Below, one piece after another: positions 9,450 through 18,392 of a stretch of 64,000 nt of DNA (within the stretch, counting starts at the first letter, position 1; the number at the start of each line of letters is the position of its first letter). Below the pieces are notes generated by a model. The model saw nothing but the letters and a program-made list of their open reading frames with translations. It was not told the DNA's origin and searched no databases. Source of the stretch: Halalkalicoccus paucihalophilus (GTDB lineage Archaea; Halobacteriota; Halobacteria; Halobacteriales; Halalkalicoccaceae); NCBI RefSeq assembly GCF_001593955.1, contig NZ_LTAZ01000017.1, positions 248,001-312,000 on the forward strand, in the 5' to 3' direction. The translations under genes and the position numbers were made by a program.

Positions 9450-9670
9450 GCCCTGACGAAGACTTAGATAGGGCCTTGGAGGTGAACGGTGGGAACGTCA
9501 TCAATCTTATCTCAACCGCAGGATTGTACGGCTGGCAGAGCCAGCTCGCGTACAACACATCAAAAGATGCCGCCAAGCAGATCACGGAGACAGTGGCTAC
9601 GGAACACAGTCCGGACGGAATTCGCGCGAACGCCATCTGTCCCGGATTCGCACCGACCGCTCTACCGGAA
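9450..9670 (+). pseudogene. Short-chain dehydrogenase fragment
   Basis: This is a central-to-C-terminal piece of an SDR. It reads NGGNVINLISTAGLYGW, then the active-site region AYNTSKDAAKQIT (Tyr-x-x-x-Lys), then GIRANAICPGFAPT. The N-terminal Rossmann half and the C-terminal end are missing. The frame runs on from inside the amine oxidase gene in another phase and then into the end of the M14 peptidase on the other strand. It is a relic that cannot bind NAD(P). Confidence 0.8.
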
Positions 9671-12457
9671 CTCACCCCAGGTCCCGACAAGTTCGCCGTT
9701 TACGTACCGGCGCTGCTCGAAGCCAAGTGCGTTGCAGATGAGCGTGTGCCCCATGAACGACAGAGTGTAGTCGGCCATGCCAAAGGGGTGAAGCTCCCGT
9801 TGATTTGCCGGCGGTAGAACAGAGCCGATCACGTTGATCTCTGCGTCGCCGGCTGATAGCATACCGGCGCCGACGTCACCGTCTTCGCCGAGAATACCGG
9901 CGACAGTGCCACCGGCGGCGGTGAAGGCGTCAGTATCGATGGTCCAAACCGGCGAGTCGTCGCCCGTAGTGTAGCCGAGCTGGGAAATTTTCCAAATCTC
10001 CTGCTGGATCGGTCTGACGTCCGTCAGCAGCGGGTGGTCGAGGTCCCGGTCCATGAGGTTCGGGAAGTCCGTCGTTCCGTACTCGATGTCGTCAGCCCCG
10101 ATGGCCGCGGCCTGACCGACGTCGAGTCGCCCGAGGAGGTTTACCCCCGCGTCAGTGAGTACGAGGTCACCGCCGGCCTCGACGAATTCCTCGATAGCGG
10201 CGATGTACCGCTGATCGTCGACGCCATCGTCGTGAGAGATGACGAGGTTGTCGTACTGGCGCTCGCCGGAGTTGCCTCGCATCAGCCGGCCAATGCGCAC
10301 GTCGTGGACGCGCAGGCCGTCGATCGTCCCCTCTTCGAGGAACGGTTTGAGATCCTCGAAGAACTGCATCGGGTTAACGACATATTCGCGCTGAGAGTAG
10401 CCGAGGACCTCCTCGGGGTTCGGATATTCGTCCTCGGTCTCAAGAAGAATCATCTCGACGTCGATGTCGGCGTCACCGTCATACTCGATCGACCAGTCGC
10501 CATCGTCCGGATCGGGGACGTAGAAGTGACCCTGGTCATCGGACAGCGGGTCGGCGAGGTCGATCTCACGGACGGTTTGGCCGCCGGGATTGACGAGCCT
10601 GACGACGCCCTCGTCAATGCCGTGGGCGTCGAACTGGACGGCTAACGAGTGGGTAGTACGATTCGACGATGCGCTTGCACTCCCGCCGGGTCCCGGCTGG
10701 ACGGTCTCATGACGGTGTTGGACCCGGGTAGCACGGGGGTGACCCTCGCCAGGACCCTCGTCAGTATACGGGAGATCCGCTGATCGACGCGTCAGGACAC
10801 CGGAGCCAACGTAGGCAGTATCCTGTCCGTCGGTAGCTACGGTTGCGTTGGTCTTCGCGGCGGTCATCTCGGCGTACTCGCGCATCGAGATACGGTAGGC
10901 CATCTCGAGGCGACGCTCGATGAATGGCTTGAAATCATAGCCATCCCGGAGCACCAGCTCGGGAGCGACCGTCACAGCACCGAGGCCGCCGAACTCCTCG
11001 GGCTGGCCCGCCCAGCCAAGTAACCCGCCGGTGATCTGGTACGAGAGTGAATCGTAGATCGTCCCGTAGTCCAGCAACCGCTCTGGGACGTACCCCTCGA
11101 CGCCGTGGATAGCCTCGCTGGCGCGAGACGTGTCGTCGGCAATCGCCTCCGGGCTGCCCCAGTGGTTCGTCATTCCGTCCCCGATCCGGATGTTGACCTC
11201 GTCCAGGTTGTGAGTCCCGCTGTGGTCATAGGGCGCGTTGGACTCGAGGTTCAACACCATGGAATCCGACAGGTCCATCATGTGGTAGTCACAGAGGTAC
11301 TCGACGTTGTCGTACCTACGTAGATGCTCGACGACCGCCAGCGCATCCGGAACCATGTCCCTGTATCCCCGACCCTGTGGGTCGTCGGGACGCACCTCAG
11401 GAGTGTCCTCGGGCTCAGCGGGCCAGTATCCGGGATTAACCCATCCCATCGTAGGGTACTGCCGGTTGGTGTCCCCAACGGCCGCGTTTCCGCGGTCGTA
11501 TCGGAACCGCTCCGTGCCGCCCCACCACGTCTCGAATTCGTACTGCGGCTTCCGGACGACCCACCCATCGGGATTGATAAAGACGAACACGATGACGATG
11601 TCGTCGAGGACGTCCTCGAAGTCGTCGGCCGCGCCTTTCGTGGCCTCCTCGATAAGACGAGTGCCGGCCACGCGGCCTGCAGGTTCGTCGCCGTGGATGC
11701 TAAGTGAGAAGACAACCTTGTCTTTCTCGGCGAACGACGCCTCGTCTTGGATGTCCTTCGTGACTTCCGCGACGTAGACGTCCTTCGGGTCGGAATCTTC
11801 ACCCGTGTACAGGTTCTCCCAGCCCGGACTCTGGCCCATAGCGTGCACCTGGAGGCGATCCGAGTACTCCTCCGCCAGATAGTGGAGCCCCTGGTCCAGC
11901 TCGCTGTGGGACACGAAGTCGCGTGCGTCCTCGACCTTGGGGAAGACACGGTCGTCGTAGGCATCGCCGAGCTTCCAAAACGGGTTTGCGCCCGGCGAGA
12001 AGTCGACATACTCGATGCCGCCGCGATCGAGCGCCTCCGCGAGTTCGGCGGCGGTGAGATAGGCGTGGGCCGCGGGTGTTGGCTTCTCGCGAGTTACAGC
12101 TTTCGGGGGCAAATCGTCTTCCTCAATGTCCCAGTCCGGTTGGCCGTACTCGTCGTAGAACGCGTTAAGGGCATCCGTATCCTCGAATTCGATGACCAGC
12201 GTTACGTGGTGGTCATCAGGTGTGGCATTGATGGCGAACTCGGCGAGGTCGGTCATCGCGTCGTCAGTGACCTCAGCCGATACCGTACTCGGTACAGTGA
12301 GTGCGACACCGGTCGCAGCCGCTACGCTTAGAAACGTGCGACGGCCGATCGAGCTGCCGTCGAACGCACTCTTCTCGAGTTCCGCTGCATCTTTGGCGGT
12401 GTATCGATCCGTTTCGTCATGCGATTCAGTCAGTTTGTGCCGTCGGTTGCTGCTCAT
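9662..12457 (-). CDS. Tat-exported M14 zinc carboxypeptidase
   Basis: From ATG 12457 the protein has 931 residues; a GTG at 12490 would add 11. A twin-arginine signal IGRRTFLSVAAATGVALTV lies near residue 40. The peptidase M14 domain follows, with zinc motif HxxE in SLSIHGDEPAGR, the third zinc His probably in YLCDYHMMD, and VTVAPELVLRDG as a candidate for the catalytic Glu region. The C-terminal 400 residues contain beta-rich sections and a region resembling a glutamine-amidotransferase-like fold, probably accessory. A TATA-like box lies at 12499-12511. The protein should trim peptides outside the cell. Its GC content is clearly higher than that of its neighbours, suggesting separate acquisition. 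Confidence 0.88.
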   Translation of the reverse strand: MSSNRRHKLTESHDETDRYTAKDAAELEKSAFDGSSIGRRTFLSVAAATGVALTVPSTVSAEVTDDAMTDLAEFAINATPDDHHVTLVIEFEDTDALNAFYDEYGQPDWDIEEDDLPPKAVTREKPTPAAHAYLTAAELAEALDRGGIEYVDFSPGANPFWKLGDAYDDRVFPKVEDARDFVSHSELDQGLHYLAEEYSDRLQVHAMGQSPGWENLYTGEDSDPKDVYVAEVTKDIQDEASFAEKDKVVFSLSIHGDEPAGRVAGTRLIEEATKGAADDFEDVLDDIVIVFVFINPDGWVVRKPQYEFETWWGGTERFRYDRGNAAVGDTNRQYPTMGWVNPGYWPAEPEDTPEVRPDDPQGRGYRDMVPDALAVVEHLRRYDNVEYLCDYHMMDLSDSMVLNLESNAPYDHSGTHNLDEVNIRIGDGMTNHWGSPEAIADDTSRASEAIHGVEGYVPERLLDYGTIYDSLSYQITGGLLGWAGQPEEFGGLGAVTVAPELVLRDGYDFKPFIERRLEMAYRISMREYAEMTAAKTNATVATDGQDTAYVGSGVLTRRSADLPYTDEGPGEGHPRATRVQHRHETVQPGPGGSASASSNRTTHSLAVQFDAHGIDEGVVRLVNPGGQTVREIDLADPLSDDQGHFYVPDPDDGDWSIEYDGDADIDVEMILLETEDEYPNPEEVLGYSQREYVVNPMQFFEDLKPFLEEGTIDGLRVHDVRIGRLMRGNSGERQYDNLVISHDDGVDDQRYIAAIEEFVEAGGDLVLTDAGVNLLGRLDVGQAAAIGADDIEYGTTDFPNLMDRDLDHPLLTDVRPIQQEIWKISQLGYTTGDDSPVWTIDTDAFTAAGGTVAGILGEDGDVGAGMLSAGDAEINVIGSVLPPANQRELHPFGMADYTLSFMGHTLICNALGFEQRRYVNGELVGTWGEFR

Positions 12458-12490
12458 AATCAATGATTGTGTGAATTCTGTCTCACACAA

Positions 12491-12776
12491 AATTTTTCAT
12501 ATAGATATGTTACCTTAATATCTCTCAAACCCATGTGAGTTGGCCGAGAACCAAACATTTATAATTATCCTATATTAATACGAATGATTAGAGAAATAGA
12601 TAGAAGGAATCGCAACATTAGATAGAATGGCCTATCTTCTTCAAGGCGAGAATCCCGCTCTTTAGAGCGGGCGTGAAGCCGACAACTGCCTCACGTTCCA
12701 CCGTCGGTTGCAGGCCGAATATTCCACGACGGCAAACATTTGTTAGAATTGGGTGTGTGGAAATCAGTACGGCCAA
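12491..12776. mobile_element. IS200/IS605-type left end with hairpin
   Basis: The stretch contains the peptidase promoter (AT-rich, 12495-12600). From about 12640 it holds the left end of an IS200/IS605-like element. The subterminal hairpin CCCGCTC-TTTA-GAGCGGG lies at 12654-12671, preceded by AAGGCGAGAAT, and tnpA starts about 105 bp further on. Related hairpins occur at 55.8 and 60.5 kb. Confidence 0.7.
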
Positions 12777-13148
12777 ATGAAGTACAACCTCGAAAAAGGG
12801 TCGCACACGGTCTACGCGCTCCAATATCACTTTGTGACCGTCACAAAGCACCGTGCGGACATCCTCACCGACGAGATAGCCGAACGCATCGGTGAGATTG
12901 CCAGCGACATCTCCGAGGACTTCGGAGTGAGCATCCAGAACGTCAACGGCGGTTCCGACCACGTTCACATTCTGTTCACGGCGAAGCCCACCACGAACCT
13001 CACCAAGTTCATCAACTCGCTCAAAGGCGTCTCGTCTCGCAAGATTCGGGACGAGTACCCCGAGACTCGGCAGGCGCTCGACAGCGCGTTCTGGCAGCCG
13101 GGATACTTCCTCGCCACCACGGCTACTGGTGAGGAGCGTATCCGTTGA
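12777..13148 (+). pseudogene. tnpA: IS200/IS605 Y1 transposase TnpA, C-terminally truncated
   Basis: From ATG 12777 (MKYNLEKGSHTVYALQYHF) the frame matches the Y1 single-strand transposase. It includes the HUH metal site HVHILF and the stretch SSRKIRDEYPETR. The family continues after FWQPGYFLATT to a helix bearing the catalytic tyrosine. Here that end is replaced by TATGEERIR and a stop. The replacement DNA is the spacer of the dispersed hairpin repeat (GAGGAGCGTATCCGTTGAT). The element has lost its nucleophile and is dead. No tnpB follows. Confidence 0.85.
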
Positions 13149-13189
13149 TGAGGACTAACAGAGAGGAGTCGCTCCTCAAAGAAAGTCTT

Positions 13190-13234
13190 CCTTGTGCAAC
13201 ATCCTGTATCCAAGAAGCGATTTGTTGCACAAGG
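13190..13234. repeat. Dispersed hairpin repeat, copy 3
   Basis: Perfect 12-bp arms CCTTGTGCAACA (13190-13201) and TGTTGCACAAGG (13223-13234). The spacer that normally separates the HhH gene from the hairpin is here fused directly to tnpA. Confidence 0.85.
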
Positions 13235-13360
13235 CATGAAATGTGATCAGCGCGTACCGACGAAGCTACTCCTTGAGTAGTCCGCTGATAGCCATCAGAC
13301 CATCGAGTCGGTGGGTTAGCAGAAGATATAGTTCGACTGAATGAGTAGATAACACTTGAA

Positions 13361-13684
13361 ATGTCGTGGCCACTGTTGATACTGGCTGGGTTGTTTGAGA
13401 TCGGATGGGCAATCGGACTCAAATATTCAGACGGCTTTTCAAAACCAGTCCCGACGCTTGGCACTGCTGTTGCCCTCATCATTAGCATGGTGCTACTGTC
13501 ACAGGCAATCAAAGACCTCCCTATAGGCACGGCGTACGCTGTCTGGACTGGTATCGGTGCTGTTGGAACAGCTTCGCTCGGAATTATCCTGTTTGATGAA
13601 CCTGCAACCCTTGCTCGGATCGGATTCATCAGCGTGATTCTCGTCGGTATCGTCGGTCTCCATTCCGTTTCCGGTGGCCACTAA
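13361..13684 (+). CDS. SMR-family exporter, Gdx/SugE type
   Basis: This 107-residue, four-helix membrane protein has Glu14 in [16 protein letters not shown], the signature that separates the Gdx/SugE branch (guanidinium/H+ exchange) from EmrE-type multidrug pumps. Helix 3 has [18 protein letters not shown], with the conserved Tyr and Trp. The family works as an antiparallel homodimer in the cytoplasmic membrane. Export of guanidinium or related cations is the family-based expectation and is not proven here. It is a single gene, with the dispersed repeat immediately upstream and an AT-rich gap downstream. The context of amide and possible guanidino-compound breakdown fits this role. Confidence 0.85.
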   Translation: MSWPLLILAGLFEIGWAIGLKYSDGFSKPVPTLGTAVALIISMVLLSQAIKDLPIGTAYAVWTGIGAVGTASLGIILFDEPATLARIGFISVILVGIVGLHSVSGGH

Positions 13685-13878
13685 CTTCCGCTGGTGTCGT
13701 ACGTTTCGTGGTAATTCGAATTTAGATATTTACACCTGCATATATCGTCCAATAGTTTTTCAATCGGTTTGTGATTATATACATATATAACAATATTCGA
13801 GGAAAAGTCGTACTTTGTATTATTTCTATCTTCTAGGTATTAGTCTAATAATCTAACATAGAAGTCATAGAATCTACA

Positions 13879-13891
13879 CAAAAAATATTAT
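13879..13891 (+). promoter_or_regulatory. TATA-like box of the propeller-amidohydrolase gene
   Basis: An AT-rich stretch (AAAAAATATTATC) lies about 30 bp before ATG 13920. It lies in a 150-bp AT-rich tract and suggests a leaderless or very short-leader transcript. This supports 13920 rather than GTG 13899 as the start. Confidence 0.4.
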
Positions 13892-13919
13892 CAAACCAGT
13901 GTACGATAATTATGCGAAG

Positions 13920-16900
13920 ATGGTAGATAATACCACACACAGAGAAGAAAAGTTCGTACATACTCGACGAGATCATCTAAAAGGAGTTCTCGGTGGTGTA
14001 GCACTGTCTGGGCTTTCTACTGGTGGGTTTGCGTACGCTGCGGCAGGACATGCTGATGACGAAAATATACGCAAAGACACGGAGGTGACCGTGACAGACG
14101 GGACCAATATTGCGCTCACTGCATCACCCGATGGAGAATCGATCGTGATGGATCTACATGGGGTCCTCTTTCGCATACCAAGAGAAGGGGGCGAAACAGA
14201 ACAACTGACTGATGTTGAATTAGAACCTGCTCGGCCCGACCATGCGCCAGACGGAGCGCGTATTGCATTTCAAGGCTATGCAGATGGGAACTTCGATATC
14301 TGGACGATAGCTGCCGATGGCAGCGATATTCAACAGATGACTGATGGGTTTTGGGACGATCGAGAACCCCAATGGTCTCCTGATGGCACTCAAATCGCTT
14401 TTTCCTCTGATCGGAACGAAAACTATGATATTTGGACAGTAGATGTCGAGACCGGCGACTTACAGCAATGGACGGACGATTCTAGTGAGAATTTCGAACC
14501 AACGTGGTCTCCTGATGGAACTGAAATCGCGTACGTCGCTGATCCTGCCGGAGAATATGGTGATGGCGACGATTCTCCGATAACGATCGAAGCAGTCAAT
14601 CAGGACGGTGAGACCCGAACGCTCGTCTCCGGCCAGACGGGACAAACACTCCATTCGCCATCGTGGTCTCCAAGCGGAGAGGACCTTGCATACGTTCGTA
14701 TTAACGAACAGGAGAACCGAACAAGTGAAATCGATCTAATGGTCTCCGAGTCACAGGTGACTGATGGAGAAGACGTCTTCATCTTTGCTCCTCACTGGTT
14801 GTCCACAAATGAGATCTTGTATTCTGCTGATGGCAACGTCAGAACACTGGATTTAGACTCTGGTACGTCATCTAATGTTCCATTCAGCGCTACTTTTGAC
14901 ATTCCTGCGCTCGATTATGACCAGAAGTCGTATGACTTTGATAATACGGGTGCGTGTGAGGTACAGGGGATTCTAACCCCACGTCTGAGCCCGGATGGCG
15001 AGCACGTGGCGTTTATCGCTCTGAACGATCTCTGGTTAATGCGTATTGGGCAACCACCGCAACGCATCACAGACGACTCATTCTATCAGGCTGACCCAGC
15101 GTGGTCTCCTGATGGCCGGTACGTGGCCTACTCATCCGATGAAAATGGAACGCAAGATCTGTATGTACACGATCTACAAACCGGCGAGAATCAGCAAGTA
15201 ACTACGCGGGACGATGCTGTAGTAGCGGCGACGTGGTCTCCGGACGGTTCCAGGATCGCATTTCAGAACCAGCATAGAGCGACCCTAATTGCCGAGGTAG
15301 AACGTAGCGAGAACGAGGTAGAACTCAGCGATATTCAGGACGCCATACGACCACTGTTTCTTCCAGGCCGTCCAACGTGGTCAGCGGATGGAAATACAGT
15401 GGCTGTGGCGGCTGTCAAACAGTATTCGGATCGATTCCGTTCAGGCACGAGCCAGATTCTGACTGTTGATGTCGAAACTGGAGAAGAGACCTTCTATCCA
15501 CCGGGTGAGGAATTTAAATCGCTCTCAACACGGGGTAACGACGGTCCAGTTTGGTCACCAGACGGACGCTGGATGGCCTTCGTGGTTGAAAGCACCTTAC
15601 GTGTCATGCCAGTCGATGAAGGCGGTGAACCGACCGGCCCGGCAACACAGATCACAGAGGAAGCCACAGATGCACCGACATGGAGTGGTGATTCGGAGTG
15701 GCTCTTATACCTAAACAATGGAACACTTAAAAAGGTCAGGCGCGATGGGAGCGAAACACGGGATGTCCCGGTTCGGCAACTCAACTATCATCGCGATCAA
15801 CCAGCTGGTCGTACCGTCATCCACGTCGGAAAGTTGTGGGATGGTACGAGCCAGGACATCCAAGAAGACGTCAATATCACTGTCGTCAACAATCGAATTC
15901 AGAAAGTTGTGCCAGATAGTGAGCCGCCGAATGGTGACTACGTAGATGCGTCCGAACTCACAGTAATTCCGGGTCTCTGGGATTCACACGTTCACCAGAC
16001 GTTTAGTGATCACTTCTTCGGCGACCGAATGGGACGGATCAATCTCGCGTACGGAATTACATCAACAGTCTCTCCCGGTGACCGTGTTTACAGTGCCATT
16101 GAACAGCGCGAAGCGATCGAGTCTGGAGATCGGATTGGACCGCGTTTCTTCGCAAGCGGTGAACCGATCGACGGCTCGCGTGTCTATTATGGCTTTATCG
16201 GTCGACCCACTACGAGTCTGGAACAAATCCCCTTGGAACTGTCACGGGCAATAGAGCTCGATTACGACTTCGTGAAAACATACGTTCGATTAAACGCTAA
16301 ACGTATGGCTGCGGTTACCGATGCCGCCCATGAAGAACTCGGTGTACCAGTCAAATCGCACTACCTTGCTCCGGGTGCTTTCGTTGGGCAAGACGGGACA
16401 ACACATCTGTCCGCAACCCAACGCCTTGGCTATGCCCGAACGGAATCCGCGACAAACCAAACCTATGATGATGTTATCAACCTCTACGGTGAAGGAGAAC
16501 GGTCAGTTATAACGACAGTCTTCACATCCGATTTTATTCTTGCTGACGATGTCGAGGACGATCCTCGATTACAGCTATTTATTCCCGGAGGAAGTATCGA
16601 TACACCGGGTCCGACCGGACTTGCGGCCCGTGACGATTTACGAGAGAACGTCGCGGATAACACAGAATTCCCCTCGGATCCTGATTGTGAGACCAGCCTC
16701 TGCAGAAATGTAACTACTTTCAAAAATATATTTGATGCAGGTGGAGTGGTGCTTACGGGCACAGATATGCCATTGGACTATCCTGGTATCGGAGTACACG
16801 GAAACCTGCGTCCCTTGGCTGCGTATGGGTTCACTCCATACGAGGCTCTCTTGACAGCAACGCGATTTGCCGCTAAAGAACAAGGAGTTGATGATGACCT

Positions 16901-17060
16901 TGGAACGCTTGAATCGGGCAAACTAGCTGATATGGTCTTTGTTGAGGGGAATCCACTCGAACAAATCGAAGACGCAATAGATGTGAGAATGACAATGAAA
17001 AACGGAGAGTTGTTTACTATTCAAGATCTTGTAGAACCGTTTTCAGCTAACCAGACATAA
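13920..17060 (+). CDS. Tat-exported TolB-like propeller fused to an amidohydrolase
   Basis: The protein has 1046 residues. A twin-arginine signal TRRDHLKGVLGGVALSG lies near residue 17. Residues about 60-620 hold eight or more PD40/TolB-type blades (W-S-P-D-G-x-x-I/V-A-F). From about 640 an amidohydrolase begins, with metal site HxH in WDSHVHQTFSDHF (about 689), later His residues in VKSHYLAPG and DGTTHLS, the metal-proximal Asp in LTGTDMPLDYPG (about 945) and the family tail LGTLESGKLADMVFVEGNPL. This is the TolB-amidohydrolase fusion seen in some imidazolonepropionase/prolidase-like exported hydrolases. It should cleave amides or peptides outside the cell; the substrate is unknown. Confidence 0.9.
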   Translation: MVDNTTHREEKFVHTRRDHLKGVLGGVALSGLSTGGFAYAAAGHADDENIRKDTEVTVTDGTNIALTASPDGESIVMDLHGVLFRIPREGGETEQLTDVELEPARPDHAPDGARIAFQGYADGNFDIWTIAADGSDIQQMTDGFWDDREPQWSPDGTQIAFSSDRNENYDIWTVDVETGDLQQWTDDSSENFEPTWSPDGTEIAYVADPAGEYGDGDDSPITIEAVNQDGETRTLVSGQTGQTLHSPSWSPSGEDLAYVRINEQENRTSEIDLMVSESQVTDGEDVFIFAPHWLSTNEILYSADGNVRTLDLDSGTSSNVPFSATFDIPALDYDQKSYDFDNTGACEVQGILTPRLSPDGEHVAFIALNDLWLMRIGQPPQRITDDSFYQADPAWSPDGRYVAYSSDENGTQDLYVHDLQTGENQQVTTRDDAVVAATWSPDGSRIAFQNQHRATLIAEVERSENEVELSDIQDAIRPLFLPGRPTWSADGNTVAVAAVKQYSDRFRSGTSQILTVDVETGEETFYPPGEEFKSLSTRGNDGPVWSPDGRWMAFVVESTLRVMPVDEGGEPTGPATQITEEATDAPTWSGDSEWLLYLNNGTLKKVRRDGSETRDVPVRQLNYHRDQPAGRTVIHVGKLWDGTSQDIQEDVNITVVNNRIQKVVPDSEPPNGDYVDASELTVIPGLWDSHVHQTFSDHFFGDRMGRINLAYGITSTVSPGDRVYSAIEQREAIESGDRIGPRFFASGEPIDGSRVYYGFIGRPTTSLEQIPLELSRAIELDYDFVKTYVRLNAKRMAAVTDAAHEELGVPVKSHYLAPGAFVGQDGTTHLSATQRLGYARTESATNQTYDDVINLYGEGERSVITTVFTSDFILADDVEDDPRLQLFIPGGSIDTPGPTGLAARDDLRENVADNTEFPSDPDCETSLCRNVTTFKNIFDAGGVVLTGTDMPLDYPGIGVHGNLRPLAAYGFTPYEALLTATRFAAKEQGVDDDLGTLESGKLADMVFVEGNPLEQIEDAIDVRMTMKNGELFTIQDLVEPFSANQT

Positions 17061-17431
17061 GGCAGAAATTCAAGTTCTCACTAAGATATTATTTCTTCAA
17101 AGTACGTACTCAGGAGCACAATTGGATTTGACGGGTTCAAGCATGTCTCGAAGAAGAGGTTGAGGAGCACTCGAGACTCAGCAAAGGCCACCCTTACATC
17201 GGTTTTCAGTATCGGGACCGTCACAGTCGGTTTCGCATTTCCTAATCCGGTGAACTATACAATACAGTCGGTGATTGATACATGGGTGAGTTCTATCGTG
17301 GTATCATTCCCGAAACCAGGTTCTGATTGTTGGATACGTGGGATAGAGTAGTGAAATCCTCGGCAGTTGAGAGAAGTGACGTGCTGAATACAGAGCGTGA
17401 GTTTAACTCGACAGCGGAGTATTATCAGTGG
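17061..17431. other. Gap with an IS-end-like inverted repeat
   Basis: I see no credible gene. The stretch ends with the 17-bp motif at 17381-17397, which pairs with an inverted copy at 18306-18322 across the SDR gene. Confidence 0.5.
17381..17397 (+). repeat. 17-bp inverted repeat, left copy
   Basis: GTGCTGAATACAGAGCG is a perfect reverse complement of 18306-18322. Further copies are at 33720-33736 and 53514-53530 (one mismatch). It has the look of an insertion-sequence terminus. Confidence 0.75.
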
Positions 17432-18163
17432 TTATCGAAACTGCATACCACCGTTGACATTAACGATCTCACCTTGCACGTACTCATTTTCCAGCAAGTA
17501 CGCGACAGTATGGGCAACCTCTTTGGGAGGACAGGCGTACTGAGGTAGGTGGGTATCAACGTTCTCGTGGCCGCGGAACTCGATCGTTTCTAGATACTCA
17601 ACGATAGCATCGTTCATATCGGTCTCAACGGGGCCAGGAGCCACGGCGTTGACCTGAAGACCACTATTCCCATATTCGCGTGCAAGTGAACGGGTCAGTC
17701 CGTGGAGCCCTGCCTTGCTCGCCGCGTAACTGGCGTCCACCGTTCCTCCGGTACCACCAATGCTAGAGATAAACACGATGTCACCGTCTGGCTCAATATG
17801 CGGGAGAGCGGCACGAGTAACCTTGAAAGCTCCCGTGAGATTCGTATCAATAACACGAGCCCACTGATTATCGTCAATTTCAGTCGCAAGAGACGGTTCG
17901 ACGATACCTGCATTGTTTACAATGGCGTCGAGCCCACCGAGGCTGTCGACGGCCTCTACAATCATTGAATCAACAGCCTCCGAATCACAAATGTCCGCAC
18001 CTACTGCGACGGCCTTACTGCCTCGTTCTCTAATCGCTTCAACAACCTGAGCAGCCTCTGTCTCAGAGGTCCGGTAGTTGACCGCGATATCGTGATCTGT
18101 TCCAAGTGTGAGTGCAATGGATCGTCCTATGCCTCGGCTCGCGCCAGTAACGAGAATACGCAT
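17432..18163 (-). CDS. SDR-family oxidoreductase (FabG-like)
   Basis: This complete 243-residue classical short-chain dehydrogenase has the cofactor motif TGASRGIGRS (residues 6-15), an NNAG motif (about 85), catalytic Ser in ISSIGG (about 135), Tyr-x-x-x-Lys in SYAASKAGLHG (about 149) and PGPVETDM. Arg near the end of strand 2 (NYRTS) suggests NADPH. It resembles 3-oxoacyl reductases, but in haloarchaea such genes act on many alcohol/ketone substrates. The gene sits alone inside a pair of 17-bp perfect inverted repeats and may be a mobile cassette. Confidence 0.88.
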   Translation of the reverse strand: MRILVTGASRGIGRSIALTLGTDHDIAVNYRTSETEAAQVVEAIRERGSKAVAVGADICDSEAVDSMIVEAVDSLGGLDAIVNNAGIVEPSLATEIDDNQWARVIDTNLTGAFKVTRAALPHIEPDGDIVFISSIGGTGGTVDASYAASKAGLHGLTRSLAREYGNSGLQVNAVAPGPVETDMNDAIVEYLETIEFRGHENVDTHLPQYACPPKEVAHTVAYLLENEYVQGEIVNVNGGMQFR

Positions 18164-18305
18164 GATATAATAATATGATACAACCGATTAATAGTTTGTT
18201 GGTTTCGGGAAGAAGCGTGATGGTCAAGACCAGATGGAGCTGTTTTAATCCCGACCGTAACTTCTATCATCTTAATAACAGATTCTAAACCACGTGCTGT
18301 ATACG

Positions 18306-18322
18306 CGCTCTGTATTCAGCAC
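18306..18322 (-). repeat. 17-bp inverted repeat, right copy
   Basis: CGCTCTGTATTCAGCAC is an exact inverse of 17381-17397. It is followed by a block (ending GAGGTCCAACAA) that is also partly present after the 33.7 and 53.5 kb copies. Confidence 0.75.
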
Positions 18323-18392
18323 GACTTCTGGAACCCACCACCGTTCGAGGAGGTCCAACAATGCCAACTCGCTCACCGAAAGAACGGCCAGC

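Noticed and set aside
10034-12331. Several long plus-strand frames (up to about 200 codons) inside the M14 peptidase gene
   Set aside because: They are antisense shadows of a GC-rich coding frame. They have repetitive Val/Asp/Arg composition and no motifs.
17131-17150. GGTTCAAGC as the T-arm of a tRNA gene
   Set aside because: No matching acceptor, D or anticodon stem can be formed around it.
17160-17351. A 63-codon plus-strand frame upstream of the inverted repeat
   Set aside because: It has no motif, an atypical composition and no start context. It is likely chance.
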